Assembly (NCBI RefSeq): GCF_021044795.1
Contig: NZ_JAJNOP010000001.1
Origin: Acidaminococcus hominis
Lineage (GTDB): Bacteria; Bacillota; Negativicutes; Acidaminococcales; Acidaminococcaceae
Length of the DNA stretch: 64,000 bases
Direction: 5' to 3' (one strand)
Shown: positions 9,165 through 17,585 of the stretch, piece by piece
Layout: each line of letters starts with the position of its first letter
Position numbering within the stretch: position 1 is the first letter of the stretch
Notes under the pieces: generated by a model
What the model was told of the DNA's origin: nothing
What the model saw: the letters and a program-made list of their open reading frames with translations, nothing else
The model's database searches: none
Program-made: the position numbers and the translations under genes

Positions 9165-9757
9165 TCCGGCTCATTCTGCTCTCCCTGGTGCTGGGCTTTG
9201 GCGCGGGATATGCTTTTCTGACCCCGGACCAGGGGCCCCTTTTGGACACCATTCTCATGAACGCCCTGAACATCATGATTTTTGTTTCCGGCATTGAAAT
9301 CGGGGAAAACAAGGCTCTAATCCGGCAATTCGTCACGCCCAGGAATTTAAGCCTTTGTCTGGCCATTCCTGCGGCCATCACCCTGGGGAGCCTGACCCTT
9401 GGCACGTTATTTGGCCTTTTGACTGGCCTACCCTCCCGGGACAGCCTCCTGGTCAGCGCTGGTATGGGCTGGTACAGCCTGTCGTCCGTGGTTATCGGCT
9501 CCCTGTATTCCACCAAGGTGGGCGCCATTGCCTTTATTGCCAATTCCCTCCGGGAACTGCTGTGCTTTATTTCCGTGCCCCTTTTGACCCGGTGGTACAA
9601 ATTTCCCTGTATCGGCCTGGGCGGCGCCAGTACTATGGACTCCACCATGCCCGTACTGTTAAAGTACATCAATACCCCTGCGGCCATTTTGGGCTTTGTC
9701 AGCGGTTTTCTTCTGACTCTGGAGATTCCCTTTCTCCTGACCTTTCTCATGCCCTAA
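9161..9757 (+). CDS. LysO-type exporter, C-terminal half (separate gene)
   Basis: The 198-residue product starts MIRLILLSLVLGFGAGYAFL and carries the conserved LysO core: FVSGIEIGENKALI, then AGMGWYSLSSVV, and PVLLKYINTPAAILGFVSGF near the C-terminus. About five membrane segments are visible. It overlaps the upstream gene by four bases. Together the two chains add up to the usual LysO length. No regulatory lysine riboswitch is visible upstream. Confidence 0.85.
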   Translation: MIRLILLSLVLGFGAGYAFLTPDQGPLLDTILMNALNIMIFVSGIEIGENKALIRQFVTPRNLSLCLAIPAAITLGSLTLGTLFGLLTGLPSRDSLLVSAGMGWYSLSSVVIGSLYSTKVGAIAFIANSLRELLCFISVPLLTRWYKFPCIGLGGASTMDSTMPVLLKYINTPAAILGFVSGFLLTLEIPFLLTFLMP

Positions 9758-9782
9758 GGGCCAATTTTCCCCTTACAGCGCA

Positions 9783-9838
9783 CAAAAAAACAAGGAAGCA
9801 GCCAGCGTATAGCTGGTCACTTCCTTGTTTTTTTTGTG
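9783..9838. terminator. Bidirectional terminator between lysO and the malic-enzyme gene
   Basis: AACAAGGAAG pairs with CTTCCTTGTT around an inner CCAGC/AGCTGG hairpin, with A7 on the left and T8 on the right, so it works for both convergent genes. Confidence 0.85.
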
Positions 9839-9873
9839 TGTGATTTATCCCAGGAGGCCTTGCGGCTGGAATC

Positions 9874-11517
9874 TTACAGCTCTTTATATTCAGCTGTCCA
9901 TTGGCTGTCCAAAACAGCTTGGGCAGGGTCGGCAATGGCTTTTTGGTTGACGCCTTCTTCTACAATGCGCTGGGCCACCTTCTGGGCCAGCACCACCGTG
10001 AAGTCCTGGAGATGGGTAACCGGCGGCAGCACAGAGGCACCGGCGTTTTCCACCTTTACTTCATCAGCCAGGGCATGGGCAGCAGCTGCCAGCATTCCCT
10101 GGGACACGCATTTGGCGTGGCAGGCAGTTACGGCCAGTCCCATCCCCGGGAACACCAAGGAGTTGTTGGCTTGGCCAATCTGGTACTTCACCCCTTGGTA
10201 TCCCACTTCCTGGGAAGCAGTGCCGGTAGCCACCAGGGCCCGGCCTTCCGTCCAGGCAATCAGGTCCGCAGCCTTGGCTTCTGCCAGTTCCGTGGGATTG
10301 CTCAGCGGGAAGACAATGGGGCGTTCCGTATGGGCAGCCATTTCCTTGACGATGCTTTCTGTAAAGGCACCGCCCACCGTGGAGCAGCCCACCAAAATGG
10401 TAGGATGAATGGCTTTTACCACTTTTTCCAAGGTGTCCAGGTCGTGACTGTCCGCAAATTCCGTTCTCTTGCGGGTAAACAGGTTTTGTTGGGGGGTCAG
10501 GGCATCGGAATCCTCAAACAGCAGGCCCTGTTGGTCCACCAGGTAGAACCGGTCCTGGGCTTCTTGGGGGGTCAGGCCCTGGAGCAGCATTTCTTCGTAG
10601 ACCTGGCGCACAATGCCCATGCCGGAGGTGCCGGCGCCAAAGCACAGGAATTTCTGGTCCGTAAGCTTCTGCCCGGAAATCTTCAGGGCGCCCAGAATGG
10701 CTGCCAGGGTTACCGCCCCGGTGCCTTCAATATCGTCGTTATAGACGGCAAATTGGTTGGCGTATTGGTCCAGCAGACGGGCTGCATTTTCCCGTCCAAA
10801 ATCCTCAAAATGGATGTACAGGTTGGGGAACAGCTTTTCAGCCGTTCTCACAAAGCGGTCCACAAAGGTATCGTAGGCAGCGCCCACAATCCGTTTGTGG
10901 TGCAGCCCCAGGTACAACGGGTCATCAATCAGGCTCTGGCGGCTGGTGCCAGCATCCAGTACCACCGGCAGCACCTTGGCCGGGTCAATGCCGGCAGCGG
11001 CGGTGTACACCAGGATTTTCCCGGTGGAAATGCTGACCCCGTTGGTGCCCCAGTCCCCGATGCCCAGAATGCTTTCCCCGTCGGTAACTACGATCAGTTC
11101 AATATCCCGGCCGGCAGCCCCGTTGCGCAGGGCTTCTTCGATATCCCCCATGGCGTCAATGGACAGGTAGACGGCGTTTTGGGGAGTGGTGAACAGTTCG
11201 CTGTACTGCTTGACGCTTTCGGCTACGCCAGGAGCATACAAAATGGGCAGCAGCTGTTCCAGATGATGGGAGAACAGGTAAAAGAACAGGGTCCGGTTCC
11301 GGCTGAACAGCTTCATCAGATAGTGGCGCTGTACTGCCCGGTTAGGCCGTTCACAAACATTTTCGTAAGCCTGCTGGGCCTGGAGTTCCAGGGTTTCCAC
11401 ATGGGGCGGCAGAATGCCCACCAGCCCGTATTTTCTCCGTTCTTCCAAAGAAAAGGCAGTGCCTTTGTTCAGGAAGGGATCGTTTAACAAATCATAACCC
11501 ATTTTCGTTGCAGCCAT
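9874..11517 (-). CDS. NAD-dependent malic enzyme, probably of the malolactic type
   Basis: The 547-residue product has the N-terminal malic domain (NDPFLNKGTAFSLEERRKYG), the active-site metal-binding segment FAVYNDDIEGTGAVTLA, and the NAD-binding motif FGAGTSGMGI. Malic enzymes convert malate to pyruvate and CO2; malolactic enzymes of the same fold yield lactate. The segments YQGVKYQIGQANNSLVFPG and the W-x-x-EY ending look closer to lactic acid bacterial malolactic enzymes than to E. coli SfcA, so malolactic activity is plausible but not proven. The ATG is preceded by AAGGAG. A LysR-type gene starts 204 bases away in the opposite direction, the usual layout of mleR-mleS, but that gene carries an amber codon. 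Confidence 0.88.
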   Translation of the reverse strand: MAATKMGYDLLNDPFLNKGTAFSLEERRKYGLVGILPPHVETLELQAQQAYENVCERPNRAVQRHYLMKLFSRNRTLFFYLFSHHLEQLLPILYAPGVAESVKQYSELFTTPQNAVYLSIDAMGDIEEALRNGAAGRDIELIVVTDGESILGIGDWGTNGVSISTGKILVYTAAAGIDPAKVLPVVLDAGTSRQSLIDDPLYLGLHHKRIVGAAYDTFVDRFVRTAEKLFPNLYIHFEDFGRENAARLLDQYANQFAVYNDDIEGTGAVTLAAILGALKISGQKLTDQKFLCFGAGTSGMGIVRQVYEEMLLQGLTPQEAQDRFYLVDQQGLLFEDSDALTPQQNLFTRKRTEFADSHDLDTLEKVVKAIHPTILVGCSTVGGAFTESIVKEMAAHTERPIVFPLSNPTELAEAKAADLIAWTEGRALVATGTASQEVGYQGVKYQIGQANNSLVFPGMGLAVTACHAKCVSQGMLAAAAHALADEVKVENAGASVLPPVTHLQDFTVVLAQKVAQRIVEEGVNQKAIADPAQAVLDSQWTAEYKEL

Positions 11518-11694
11518 TGTACTTATCTCCTTTTTCTTCCAGGCCTTGGCCTGACTTCGTCGGTGGTTGGGACCGGCTACAGATTTATTTTTATTTCAGT
11601 GCATACAAAATACATTTTCGTGATTCTGTAGCAATTTTACACAGGCAGAAAAAGAAAGTAAAATACATTTCTGTTCTTCACCCAAACTTTTAGT

Positions 11695-11700
11695 TATAAT
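11695..11700 (+). promoter_or_regulatory. -10 element of the LysR gene
   Basis: TATAAT at 11695-11700, 22 bases before the ATG. No good -35 is visible, which is common for regulated promoters. Confidence 0.45.
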
Positions 11701-11721
11701 AAAGACAGAAGGAGGTGCCCC

Positions 11722-12648
11722 ATGAAACTGACCCAAATCGAATACTTTATTGCTGTCTGCCAATGCGGCAGCTTCACCGGAGCCGCAGAGAAATGTCATA
11801 TCTCCCAGCCCGGGATTTCCAAGGCCATGCAGGAACTGGAGCAGGAATGCGGGGTAGCCCTGTTCCAGCGCAACCGGAACAACATCCAGGTCACCCCCCA
11901 GGGCCGGATTCTGCTGGAACACGCCCAGCAGTTCGAGAACCATTACTAGAATTTGTGCCAGGTGGTAAAGAATCTGGCACACAGCCGGACCCTGCTGCGG
12001 ATTGGGGTGGCCACCATGCGGGGAAACACCATTTTCCCCAAGCTCCACGGTGCCTTTTTAAAGGAACATCCCCGAACCACCATCGAAACCATCGAGGAAA
12101 CCACCAATGTGCTATACGAGCTGCTGGACCGGCAGGAAATTGATTTTGCCCTGTGCGTTACCAACCATATGCCGGAAGAGCCCTATCACCACCTGCTGCT
12201 GCGGAAAAGCTACCTGAAACTGTTTGTCCGGAAGGACCACCCCCTGGCCAGCAGAACATCCCTGAGTCTGAAAGAGCTGAAGGACGTGCCTTTGGTCATG
12301 TTTTCCGACCATTTTGACCAGACCACCTATATCAAGCGGATGTTTGCAGTCAGCGAGGTGCAGCCCCGGATTGTCCACCAGACCTCCCAGGTCTTCACCA
12401 TCCTGGAATACATCCGCAGTGAAGCGGCTGCCGGTTTTCTTACCGAAGAAATTGCCAGCCAGGAACCGGACCTGGCGGCCATTCCCATTACCGAATTCCA
12501 TCCGGCCTTTATTACCCTGGTGTGGAACAAAAATGTGCGCCTGCATCCGGCCATGGAAGAATTTATCCGTTTCGTCAAGCAGTCCAGGTTTATCCAGCCT
12601 TTGGAACCACCCCAAAAAGCGGAACCGTCCAGCTCTGCTAAAAAATAA
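11722..12648 (+). pseudogene. LysR-type regulator gene interrupted by an in-frame amber codon
   Basis: The 309-codon frame starts at ATG 11722 after GGAGG and encodes a normal LysR family protein: the N-terminal helix-turn-helix (MKLTQIEYFIAVCQCGSFTG ... HISQPGISKAMQELE) and the effector-binding domain to residue 308. Codon 76 (11947-11949) is TAG, and the frame is otherwise intact on both sides (LLEHAQQFENHY, stop, NLCQVVKNLAHS). A single C-to-T change from CAG (Gln) would explain it. The DNA-binding part alone (75 residues) would lack the dimer and ligand domain. It lies divergent to the malic/malolactic gene and resembles MleR in position. It could be a real nonsense mutation, a sequencing error, or suppressed. 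Confidence 0.8.
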
Positions 12649-12690
12649 AAAAGCCTTCTCCAGCTGCTGCAGCTGGAGAAGGCTTTTTTT
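12647..12690. terminator. Bidirectional terminator after the LysR gene
   Basis: AGCCTTCTCCAGCTG pairs perfectly with CAGCTGGAGAAGGCT across a two-base loop, flanked by A6 and T7, serving both converging genes. Confidence 0.92.
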
Positions 12691-12697
12691 AGGGAAC

Positions 12698-13138
12698 TTA
12701 TTCCCAAATGGTCTTCATGATTTCTTTGTATCTTTGGCCCATTTCCTTGGTAATCAGGTCGAACAGGGCATAGAACATATCCCCATTGATGCTTTCGTTT
12801 TCGAACACTACGCACAGGTCCAGAATCAGGGAACCTTCCGGATCCAGATAGAACTTGAAAGCCTTGTAGCCTTGGTTGAAATCGGTGATCATTTTTTCCA
12901 GGGCTTCCTTGTTGTTGTCCTTCAGGGCCTTGGGGGCCAGCAGCACCCGAATCATGCCAAAAGCCGTGTCGTCCAACAGAACCACCAGGACCACGGGCGT
13001 ACCATCAATATTTACATGGGAACGGAATACGGCGGTGTGGAACCGGTCCCCTTCAATGGCTTGTACCTGAAATGCTTTCGGATCTTTCTTGTCCAAATAT
13101 TCTTGGAATGCTTGGGCTCTCTTGTTTAATTCTGCCAT
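12698..13138 (-). CDS. Conserved hypothetical soluble protein
   Basis: The 146-residue product (MAELNKRAQAFQEYLDKKDP) is soluble, acidic, and alternates strands and helices, ending KEIMKTIWE. The pattern VVLVVLLDDTAFGMIRVLLA followed by a mixed alpha/beta C-terminus loosely recalls YbjN or secretion-chaperone-like folds, but I cannot name the family. A GAGGAGG site precedes ATG 13138. Its upstream side is the DnaA-box cluster next to gyrA, so its promoter must lie among or beside those boxes, which could couple it to DnaA. Confidence 0.65.
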   Translation of the reverse strand: MAELNKRAQAFQEYLDKKDPKAFQVQAIEGDRFHTAVFRSHVNIDGTPVVLVVLLDDTAFGMIRVLLAPKALKDNNKEALEKMITDFNQGYKAFKFYLDPEGSLILDLCVVFENESINGDMFYALFDLITKEMGQRYKEIMKTIWE

Positions 13139-13204
13139 ACTAACTTCCTCCTCAATTCAATTGATTCCATCAAATCTAACAATAACAGGATAGAGCATTC
13201 TCCG

Positions 13205-13500
13205 GCTTTCGTCAAGCTATCCACTTATGCACAAAGTTATCCCCAAAAATCGGGAAGTTATCCACATTTTCTGTGGATAACTTCTGGGGTTAGAGCTATA
13301 TTTTGTGCGAAAAGCTGTTCGTACTACAAAATCCGGAGGGGCTTATCCACTTATACACAAGTTATCCCCAAGAATTGTGGATAACTTTGGGGAAAATCCA
13401 CAGGGGTTTAACCAAAATTCCCTGTCTGTGGGCATTTATCGCCACTTTTTACATTCACTTTTCTGTATGCCACAGCTTTTTATCCAGTTATCCACAGAGT
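13205..13500. other. DnaA-box cluster beside gyrA (possible secondary origin element)
   Basis: A gene-free stretch with six perfect TTATNCACA boxes: 13225-13233, 13258-13266, 13272-13280 (minus), 13351-13359, 13376-13384 (minus) and 13488-13496. One-mismatch boxes lie at 13237-13245, 13343-13351, 13362-13370 and 13480-13488. It lies about 9.5 kb from the dnaA-dnaN boxes. No clear AT-rich unwinding stretch adjoins it, so it may titrate DnaA or form part of a split origin. Confidence 0.8.
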
Positions 13501-13515
13501 TTTCCACCATTGGGG

Positions 13516-13556
13516 CAAAAAATAGGCTTGTGCAGTTGTGCACAAGCCTATTTTTA
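13516..13556. terminator. Terminator of gyrA
   Basis: AAATAGGCTTGTGC pairs with GCACAAGCCTATTT over a short loop; T-runs lie on both sides, giving six T on the gyrA (minus) side. Confidence 0.9.
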
Positions 13557-13560
13557 CGCT

Positions 13561-16059
13561 TTATTCGTCTTCTTCATCCACGGTATTCACAATGGCCAGA
13601 GCAGCAACCTTATCGCCGCTTTCCAGATCCATCAGTTTCACCCCTTGGGCATTTCTGCCATAGGTGGAGATATCCGCCGCATTCATCCGGATGATGATGC
13701 CAGCTGCAGAAATCAGCATGATTTCCTGTTTTTCCGTAATGAACTTGGACCCTACAATCAGGCCCGTCTTATCGGTGACTTTCAGGTTGATGATACCTTT
13801 GCCGCCCCGGTTCTGAACCCGGTACTCGGAAATATCCGTCCGTTTGCCCTGTCCCTTGTCGGTTACGGTCAGCACTTCACCCGTATCGTCCAGGCAGCTG
13901 TCCATGGAAACCACCGTATCGTGAGGCCGCAGCAGAATGCCCCGTACCCCGTGGCTGGTTCTGCCCATGGGCCTTACATCCTCTTCGTTAAAGTGGATGG
14001 CGTAGCCGTCCCGGGTAGCCAGGAGGATATCGTTCTTGCCGGAGGTGAGCTTCACGTCAATGAGTTCTTCCCCTTCGTCCAGGTTGATGGCAATCAGGCC
14101 GCCTTTCCGGGCGGACTTGAATTCGCTGACGCTGGTACGCTTTACAATACCGGCGTTGGTAGCCATAAACAGGAACTTGTCTTCGTCAGAACTGATGCCG
14201 CTGTGGACGGCAATCACGGCGTTGACCTTTTCGTTTTCTTCCAGCGGCAACAGGTTCCGGATATAGGTTCCCTTGGCGGTACGGCCGGCTTCCGGAATTT
14301 CGTAGCCCTTCTGCCGGTAGACCCGTCCCCGATTGGTAAAGAACAGGATATTGTCATGGGTGCTGGCCATCAGCAGGTGTTCGGAGAAGTCCCCTTTCAC
14401 CTTGTTGTCTTCCTTGACAATCTTGCCGCTGCCGGCCTTGATGCCCCGGCCGCCCCGGTTCTGGTTGCGGAAGTTGGTGAGGGCCTGACGTTTGATATAG
14501 CTTTGGTGGCTGATGGTAATGACCACGTCCTCCTCAGCAATCAGGTCTTCGGTTTCCAGTTCCCCGGCATCGGGTACAATGGAGGTTCTCCGGGGATCCC
14601 CAAAACGCTTCTTCACGTCCAGCAGATCTTCCCGGGCGATACCCATAATCTTATGTTCGTCGGACAACACGTCCTCCAAATAGGCAATATTGGCCATAAC
14701 TTCCTGGTATTCGTCCTCAATCTTCTGCCGTTCCAAACCGGTCAGGCGTTGGAGACGCATATCCAAAATGGCCTGGGCCTGCTTGTCGCTCAAGGCAAAC
14801 TTGTCCATCAAGGCTGCCTTGGCTACGTCGCCGTTGGCGCTGGCCCGGATGGTGGCAATGACTTCGTCCAGGTGATCCAGGGCGATTTTCAAGCCTTCCA
14901 AGATATGGGCCCGTTCCTTGGCTTTGCGCAGTTCGTACTGGCATTTCCGGGTAATGACATCCTTCTGGTGTTCCAGATAATATTCCAGAATCTGTTTCAG
15001 ATTCAAAATCCGGGGATGGCCTTTGACCAGGGCCAGCATAATAATGCCGAAGGAATCCTGGAGCTGGGTATGCTTGTACAGCTGGTTCAGCATCACTTCG
15101 GGCACCACATCGCTGCGGAGCTCGATGACAATGCGCATACCCTTCCGGTCGGATTCATCCCTTAGGTCCGTAATGCCCTCCAGCACCTTGTCCTGCACCA
15201 GGTGGGCAATGCTCTCAATGAGTTTTGCCTTGTTGACCTGGTAGGGAATCTCAGTCACCACAATCCGGTTCTTGTTTTTGGGCATGGGTTCCACATGCGC
15301 CTTGGCCCGCACCTTGATAACGCCCCGGCCGGTGGTATAGGCCTGGCGAATGCCGTTGATGCCCAGAATCTTGGCTCCCGTAGGGAAGTCCGGTCCTTTG
15401 ATGGCTTTCATCAGCTGTTCAATGGTGCAGTCCGGATTGTCGATAAGCATGACACAGGCATCCACCACTTCGTCCAGGTTGTGGGGCGGAATGTTGGTGG
15501 CCATACCTACGGCAATACCGGCGGAACCGTTGATCAGAAGAGCCGGTACCTTGGCCGGCAGCACGGTGGGTTCCTTCAGGGATTCATCGTAGTTGGGGAT
15601 GAAATCCACCGTATCCTTTTCAATATCCCGCAGCATTTCTACGGCAATCTTGCCCATACGCACTTCGGTATACCGCATGGCAGCCGCAGGGTCACCATCC
15701 ACGGAACCGAAGTTCCCGTGGCCGTCCACCATCAGATACCGGGTGGAGAAATCCTGGGCCAGCCGAACAATGGCGTCGTATACGGAGGAGTCACCATGGG
15801 GGTGATACTTACCTAAAACATCGCCCACGATACGGGCGGATTTCTTATACGCTTTGGTCGGCAGCATGCCGGCTTCGTTCATGGCATACAGGATGCGCCG
15901 GTGAACCGGTTTCAAACCGTCCCGCACATCCGGTAAGGCCCGCTGTACAATAACACTCATAGCATAGTCGATGTACGACTTCTGCATTTCGTCTTCTACG
16001 TATACGGGAATTACCTTGCCTGCCGTGATGGTCTGTTTATCATTTTGCTGATCATCCAC
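13561..16059 (-). CDS. gyrA: DNA gyrase subunit A
   Basis: The breakage-reunion subunit of DNA gyrase, which introduces negative supercoils with GyrB. The 832-residue chain has the active-site tyrosine in AAAMRYTEVRM (about residue 130), the quinolone-binding region HPHGDSSVYDAIVR with Ser and Asp at the classic resistance positions, and the C-terminal beta-pinwheel repeats including the GyrA box QNRGGKGI. The sequence around the quinolone site is wild type. It ends in an acidic tail (VDEEDE). It is the last gene of the leftward run from dnaA, separated from gyrB by two unrelated genes. Confidence 0.97.
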   Translation of the reverse strand: MDDQQNDKQTITAGKVIPVYVEDEMQKSYIDYAMSVIVQRALPDVRDGLKPVHRRILYAMNEAGMLPTKAYKKSARIVGDVLGKYHPHGDSSVYDAIVRLAQDFSTRYLMVDGHGNFGSVDGDPAAAMRYTEVRMGKIAVEMLRDIEKDTVDFIPNYDESLKEPTVLPAKVPALLINGSAGIAVGMATNIPPHNLDEVVDACVMLIDNPDCTIEQLMKAIKGPDFPTGAKILGINGIRQAYTTGRGVIKVRAKAHVEPMPKNKNRIVVTEIPYQVNKAKLIESIAHLVQDKVLEGITDLRDESDRKGMRIVIELRSDVVPEVMLNQLYKHTQLQDSFGIIMLALVKGHPRILNLKQILEYYLEHQKDVITRKCQYELRKAKERAHILEGLKIALDHLDEVIATIRASANGDVAKAALMDKFALSDKQAQAILDMRLQRLTGLERQKIEDEYQEVMANIAYLEDVLSDEHKIMGIAREDLLDVKKRFGDPRRTSIVPDAGELETEDLIAEEDVVITISHQSYIKRQALTNFRNQNRGGRGIKAGSGKIVKEDNKVKGDFSEHLLMASTHDNILFFTNRGRVYRQKGYEIPEAGRTAKGTYIRNLLPLEENEKVNAVIAVHSGISSDEDKFLFMATNAGIVKRTSVSEFKSARKGGLIAINLDEGEELIDVKLTSGKNDILLATRDGYAIHFNEEDVRPMGRTSHGVRGILLRPHDTVVSMDSCLDDTGEVLTVTDKGQGKRTDISEYRVQNRGGKGIINLKVTDKTGLIVGSKFITEKQEIMLISAAGIIIRMNAADISTYGRNAQGVKLMDLESGDKVAALAIVNTVDEEDE

Positions 16060-16108
16060 GTTCTCACGCTTCCTTTCCTGCGCCCTCCCGGGCTTTGCTG
16101 CTAATTGT

Positions 16109-16879
16109 TTACTTTAAGAACAGATCATAAACCTGCTTGCCGATCAGCACGATGGTTACGATCAAGAACAGGGTACGGATATAACCCACACCCTTTTTGA
16201 TGGCCATTCTGGCACCTAGCCGGGCTCCGGCAATTTCCACCAGACCCATGGGCAGCGCGTACCAGAAATATACCTTGCCCAAGACCAGGAAGGCTACCAG
16301 CCCGCCCAGGTTGCTGGCCAGGTTCAGGGTTTTGGCATTGCCTGCTGCGGTAACAAAATTATAGCCAAAATATAAAAAGGCAAAAATCAGGAACGTTCCC
16401 GTTCCCGGACCGAAAAAGCCGTCATACATGCCCAGGCACCAGGCCATAAAGGCAATGCCCACCGCCATGGTCCGGCTCATTTCCGTCATTTCGTTGACGC
16501 CGTTCCACTCTTTTTTCTTAAAGGTGTACACCGCCACCGCAATCAGGGAAATGACCACGATGTACCGCAGAATCTGGTCCGGTACCAAAGAAACCAGACA
16601 AGCGCCTACGGCGCTGCCTATAGCGGATAAGGGCATCATTTTGATAATTTTCCGGTCGATTTTGCCGGAACGCACAAAAGTAAAAAAACTGGTAATGGCG
16701 CCGATGCTGGCCGCAAACTTGTTGGAGCCCAGGGCAACGGGCATGGGAAGAGGGGTCGCCATGTAGGCGGGAATGGTAATCAGTCCCCCGCCCCCTACGG
16801 CTGCATCCACAAAAGAGCCCACAAACCCGGCCACCAGCAAAAACACCAAATCATGCCACGAAAAAACGATGGTTTCCAT
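16109..16879 (-). CDS. TSUP (TauE/SafE) family membrane permease
   Basis: The 256-residue membrane protein has about seven to eight segments and the TSUP features: FVGSFVDAAVGGGGLITIPA in the first half and GMYDGFFGPGTGTFLIFAF in the second, representing the internal repeat. The family exports or imports sulfonates, sulfite or related anions; which one here is unknown. It sits four bases after the thiamine pyrophosphokinase gene and 49 bases before gyrA, and so is probably co-transcribed with gyrB and gyrA. Confidence 0.85.
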   Translation of the reverse strand: METIVFSWHDLVFLLVAGFVGSFVDAAVGGGGLITIPAYMATPLPMPVALGSNKFAASIGAITSFFTFVRSGKIDRKIIKMMPLSAIGSAVGACLVSLVPDQILRYIVVISLIAVAVYTFKKKEWNGVNEMTEMSRTMAVGIAFMAWCLGMYDGFFGPGTGTFLIFAFLYFGYNFVTAAGNAKTLNLASNLGGLVAFLVLGKVYFWYALPMGLVEIAGARLGARMAIKKGVGYIRTLFLIVTIVLIGKQVYDLFLK

Positions 16880-16882
16880 TCC

Positions 16883-17578
16883 CTACTCCTTCCAGGTCAG
16901 ATATAGTCCGGCCCAGCCCGCCTGACAAGAGGCGGTGAGCACAGCTTCTGTCATTTTGTTGCTTACTGCATAGGGATTTTCCTGGGTTAAAGAGGAATGG
17001 TCAAGGGGCCAGCGGACCCCTTCAATACTCACTGTGGTTTCCGCCGTCAGGGGGAGCAGGCTTACAGCCGCGGGCCTGCGCCCAGCGGGAGTAAAGGCTG
17101 CGCCCTCACCGGGGCCCAGAAAACACAGGATTTCCTGTTCATCAGCCAAAATCACGGTGCTGCCCCGCTTCTGACAGGACAGCAGGCAATAAAGATTGCC
17201 AAACAAATGGTCCGCCCGGCCGCCCCAAACCCCGGTGGCCAGAACCAGACAAGGGACCTTGATATCTTGGAGAATCAAGGACAGGTCCGTATCGTCCTTG
17301 TTCACGGGAAAGGTTTTCACCTTGGCGCCGGCCTGGACAAATTTTTCCCAGGCGCCGGGCGCCGCACTGTCCCTATCCCCATACAAAAAGCGGGGCGTCA
17401 GGCCGGCTTTGGCGCAGTGGTCCGCGCCCCGGTCCGCCGCATAAAGGGGCAGGTCCCCTGCTGCTTTCCGCAGCCACTGGGGATCCGGCCGCCGGCCGCC
17501 GGCCACCACCACAAGGGGAGCGCCAGAGTCCTTGGTCAGTTCCCACTTGCCCTGGGGAAGCAGTATTTGGGTACCCAT
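16883..17578 (-). CDS. thiN: Thiamine pyrophosphokinase
   Basis: Transfers pyrophosphate from ATP to thiamine to give thiamine diphosphate. The 231-residue protein has AADRGADHCAKAGLTPRF, FLYGDRDS (usually GDFDS in the family), PVNKDDTDLSLIL (usual KDETD), and TGVWGGRADHLFGNL (usual GATGGRLDH). ATG 17578 is chosen because GAGG lies five bases upstream, at the end of gyrB; longer upstream frames overlap gyrB. The Phe-to-Arg change in the catalytic GDxDS motif is unusual. The gene lies seven bases after gyrB, apparently in one transcript. Confidence 0.85.
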   Translation of the reverse strand: MGTQILLPQGKWELTKDSGAPLVVVAGGRRPDPQWLRKAAGDLPLYAADRGADHCAKAGLTPRFLYGDRDSAAPGAWEKFVQAGAKVKTFPVNKDDTDLSLILQDIKVPCLVLATGVWGGRADHLFGNLYCLLSCQKRGSTVILADEQEILCFLGPGEGAAFTPAGRRPAAVSLLPLTAETTVSIEGVRWPLDHSSLTQENPYAVSNKMTEAVLTASCQAGWAGLYLTWKE

Positions 17579-17585
17579 AGCTGCC

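Noticed and set aside
8865..9757. Frameshifted lysO gene
   Set aside because: Each half has its own start, the first a good ribosome-binding site, and they join by an ATGA overlap. Split LysO pairs are known in anaerobes, so this is a natural two-gene form.
13303..15165. A 620-codon open frame on the plus strand opposite gyrA
   Set aside because: It is fully antisense to the well-supported gyrA, has Gly/His/Phe-rich composition without motifs, and arises from codon bias of the real gene. The same applies to long frames opposite gyrB (17865-19751) and opposite gdpP/DUF2232 (52967-55075).
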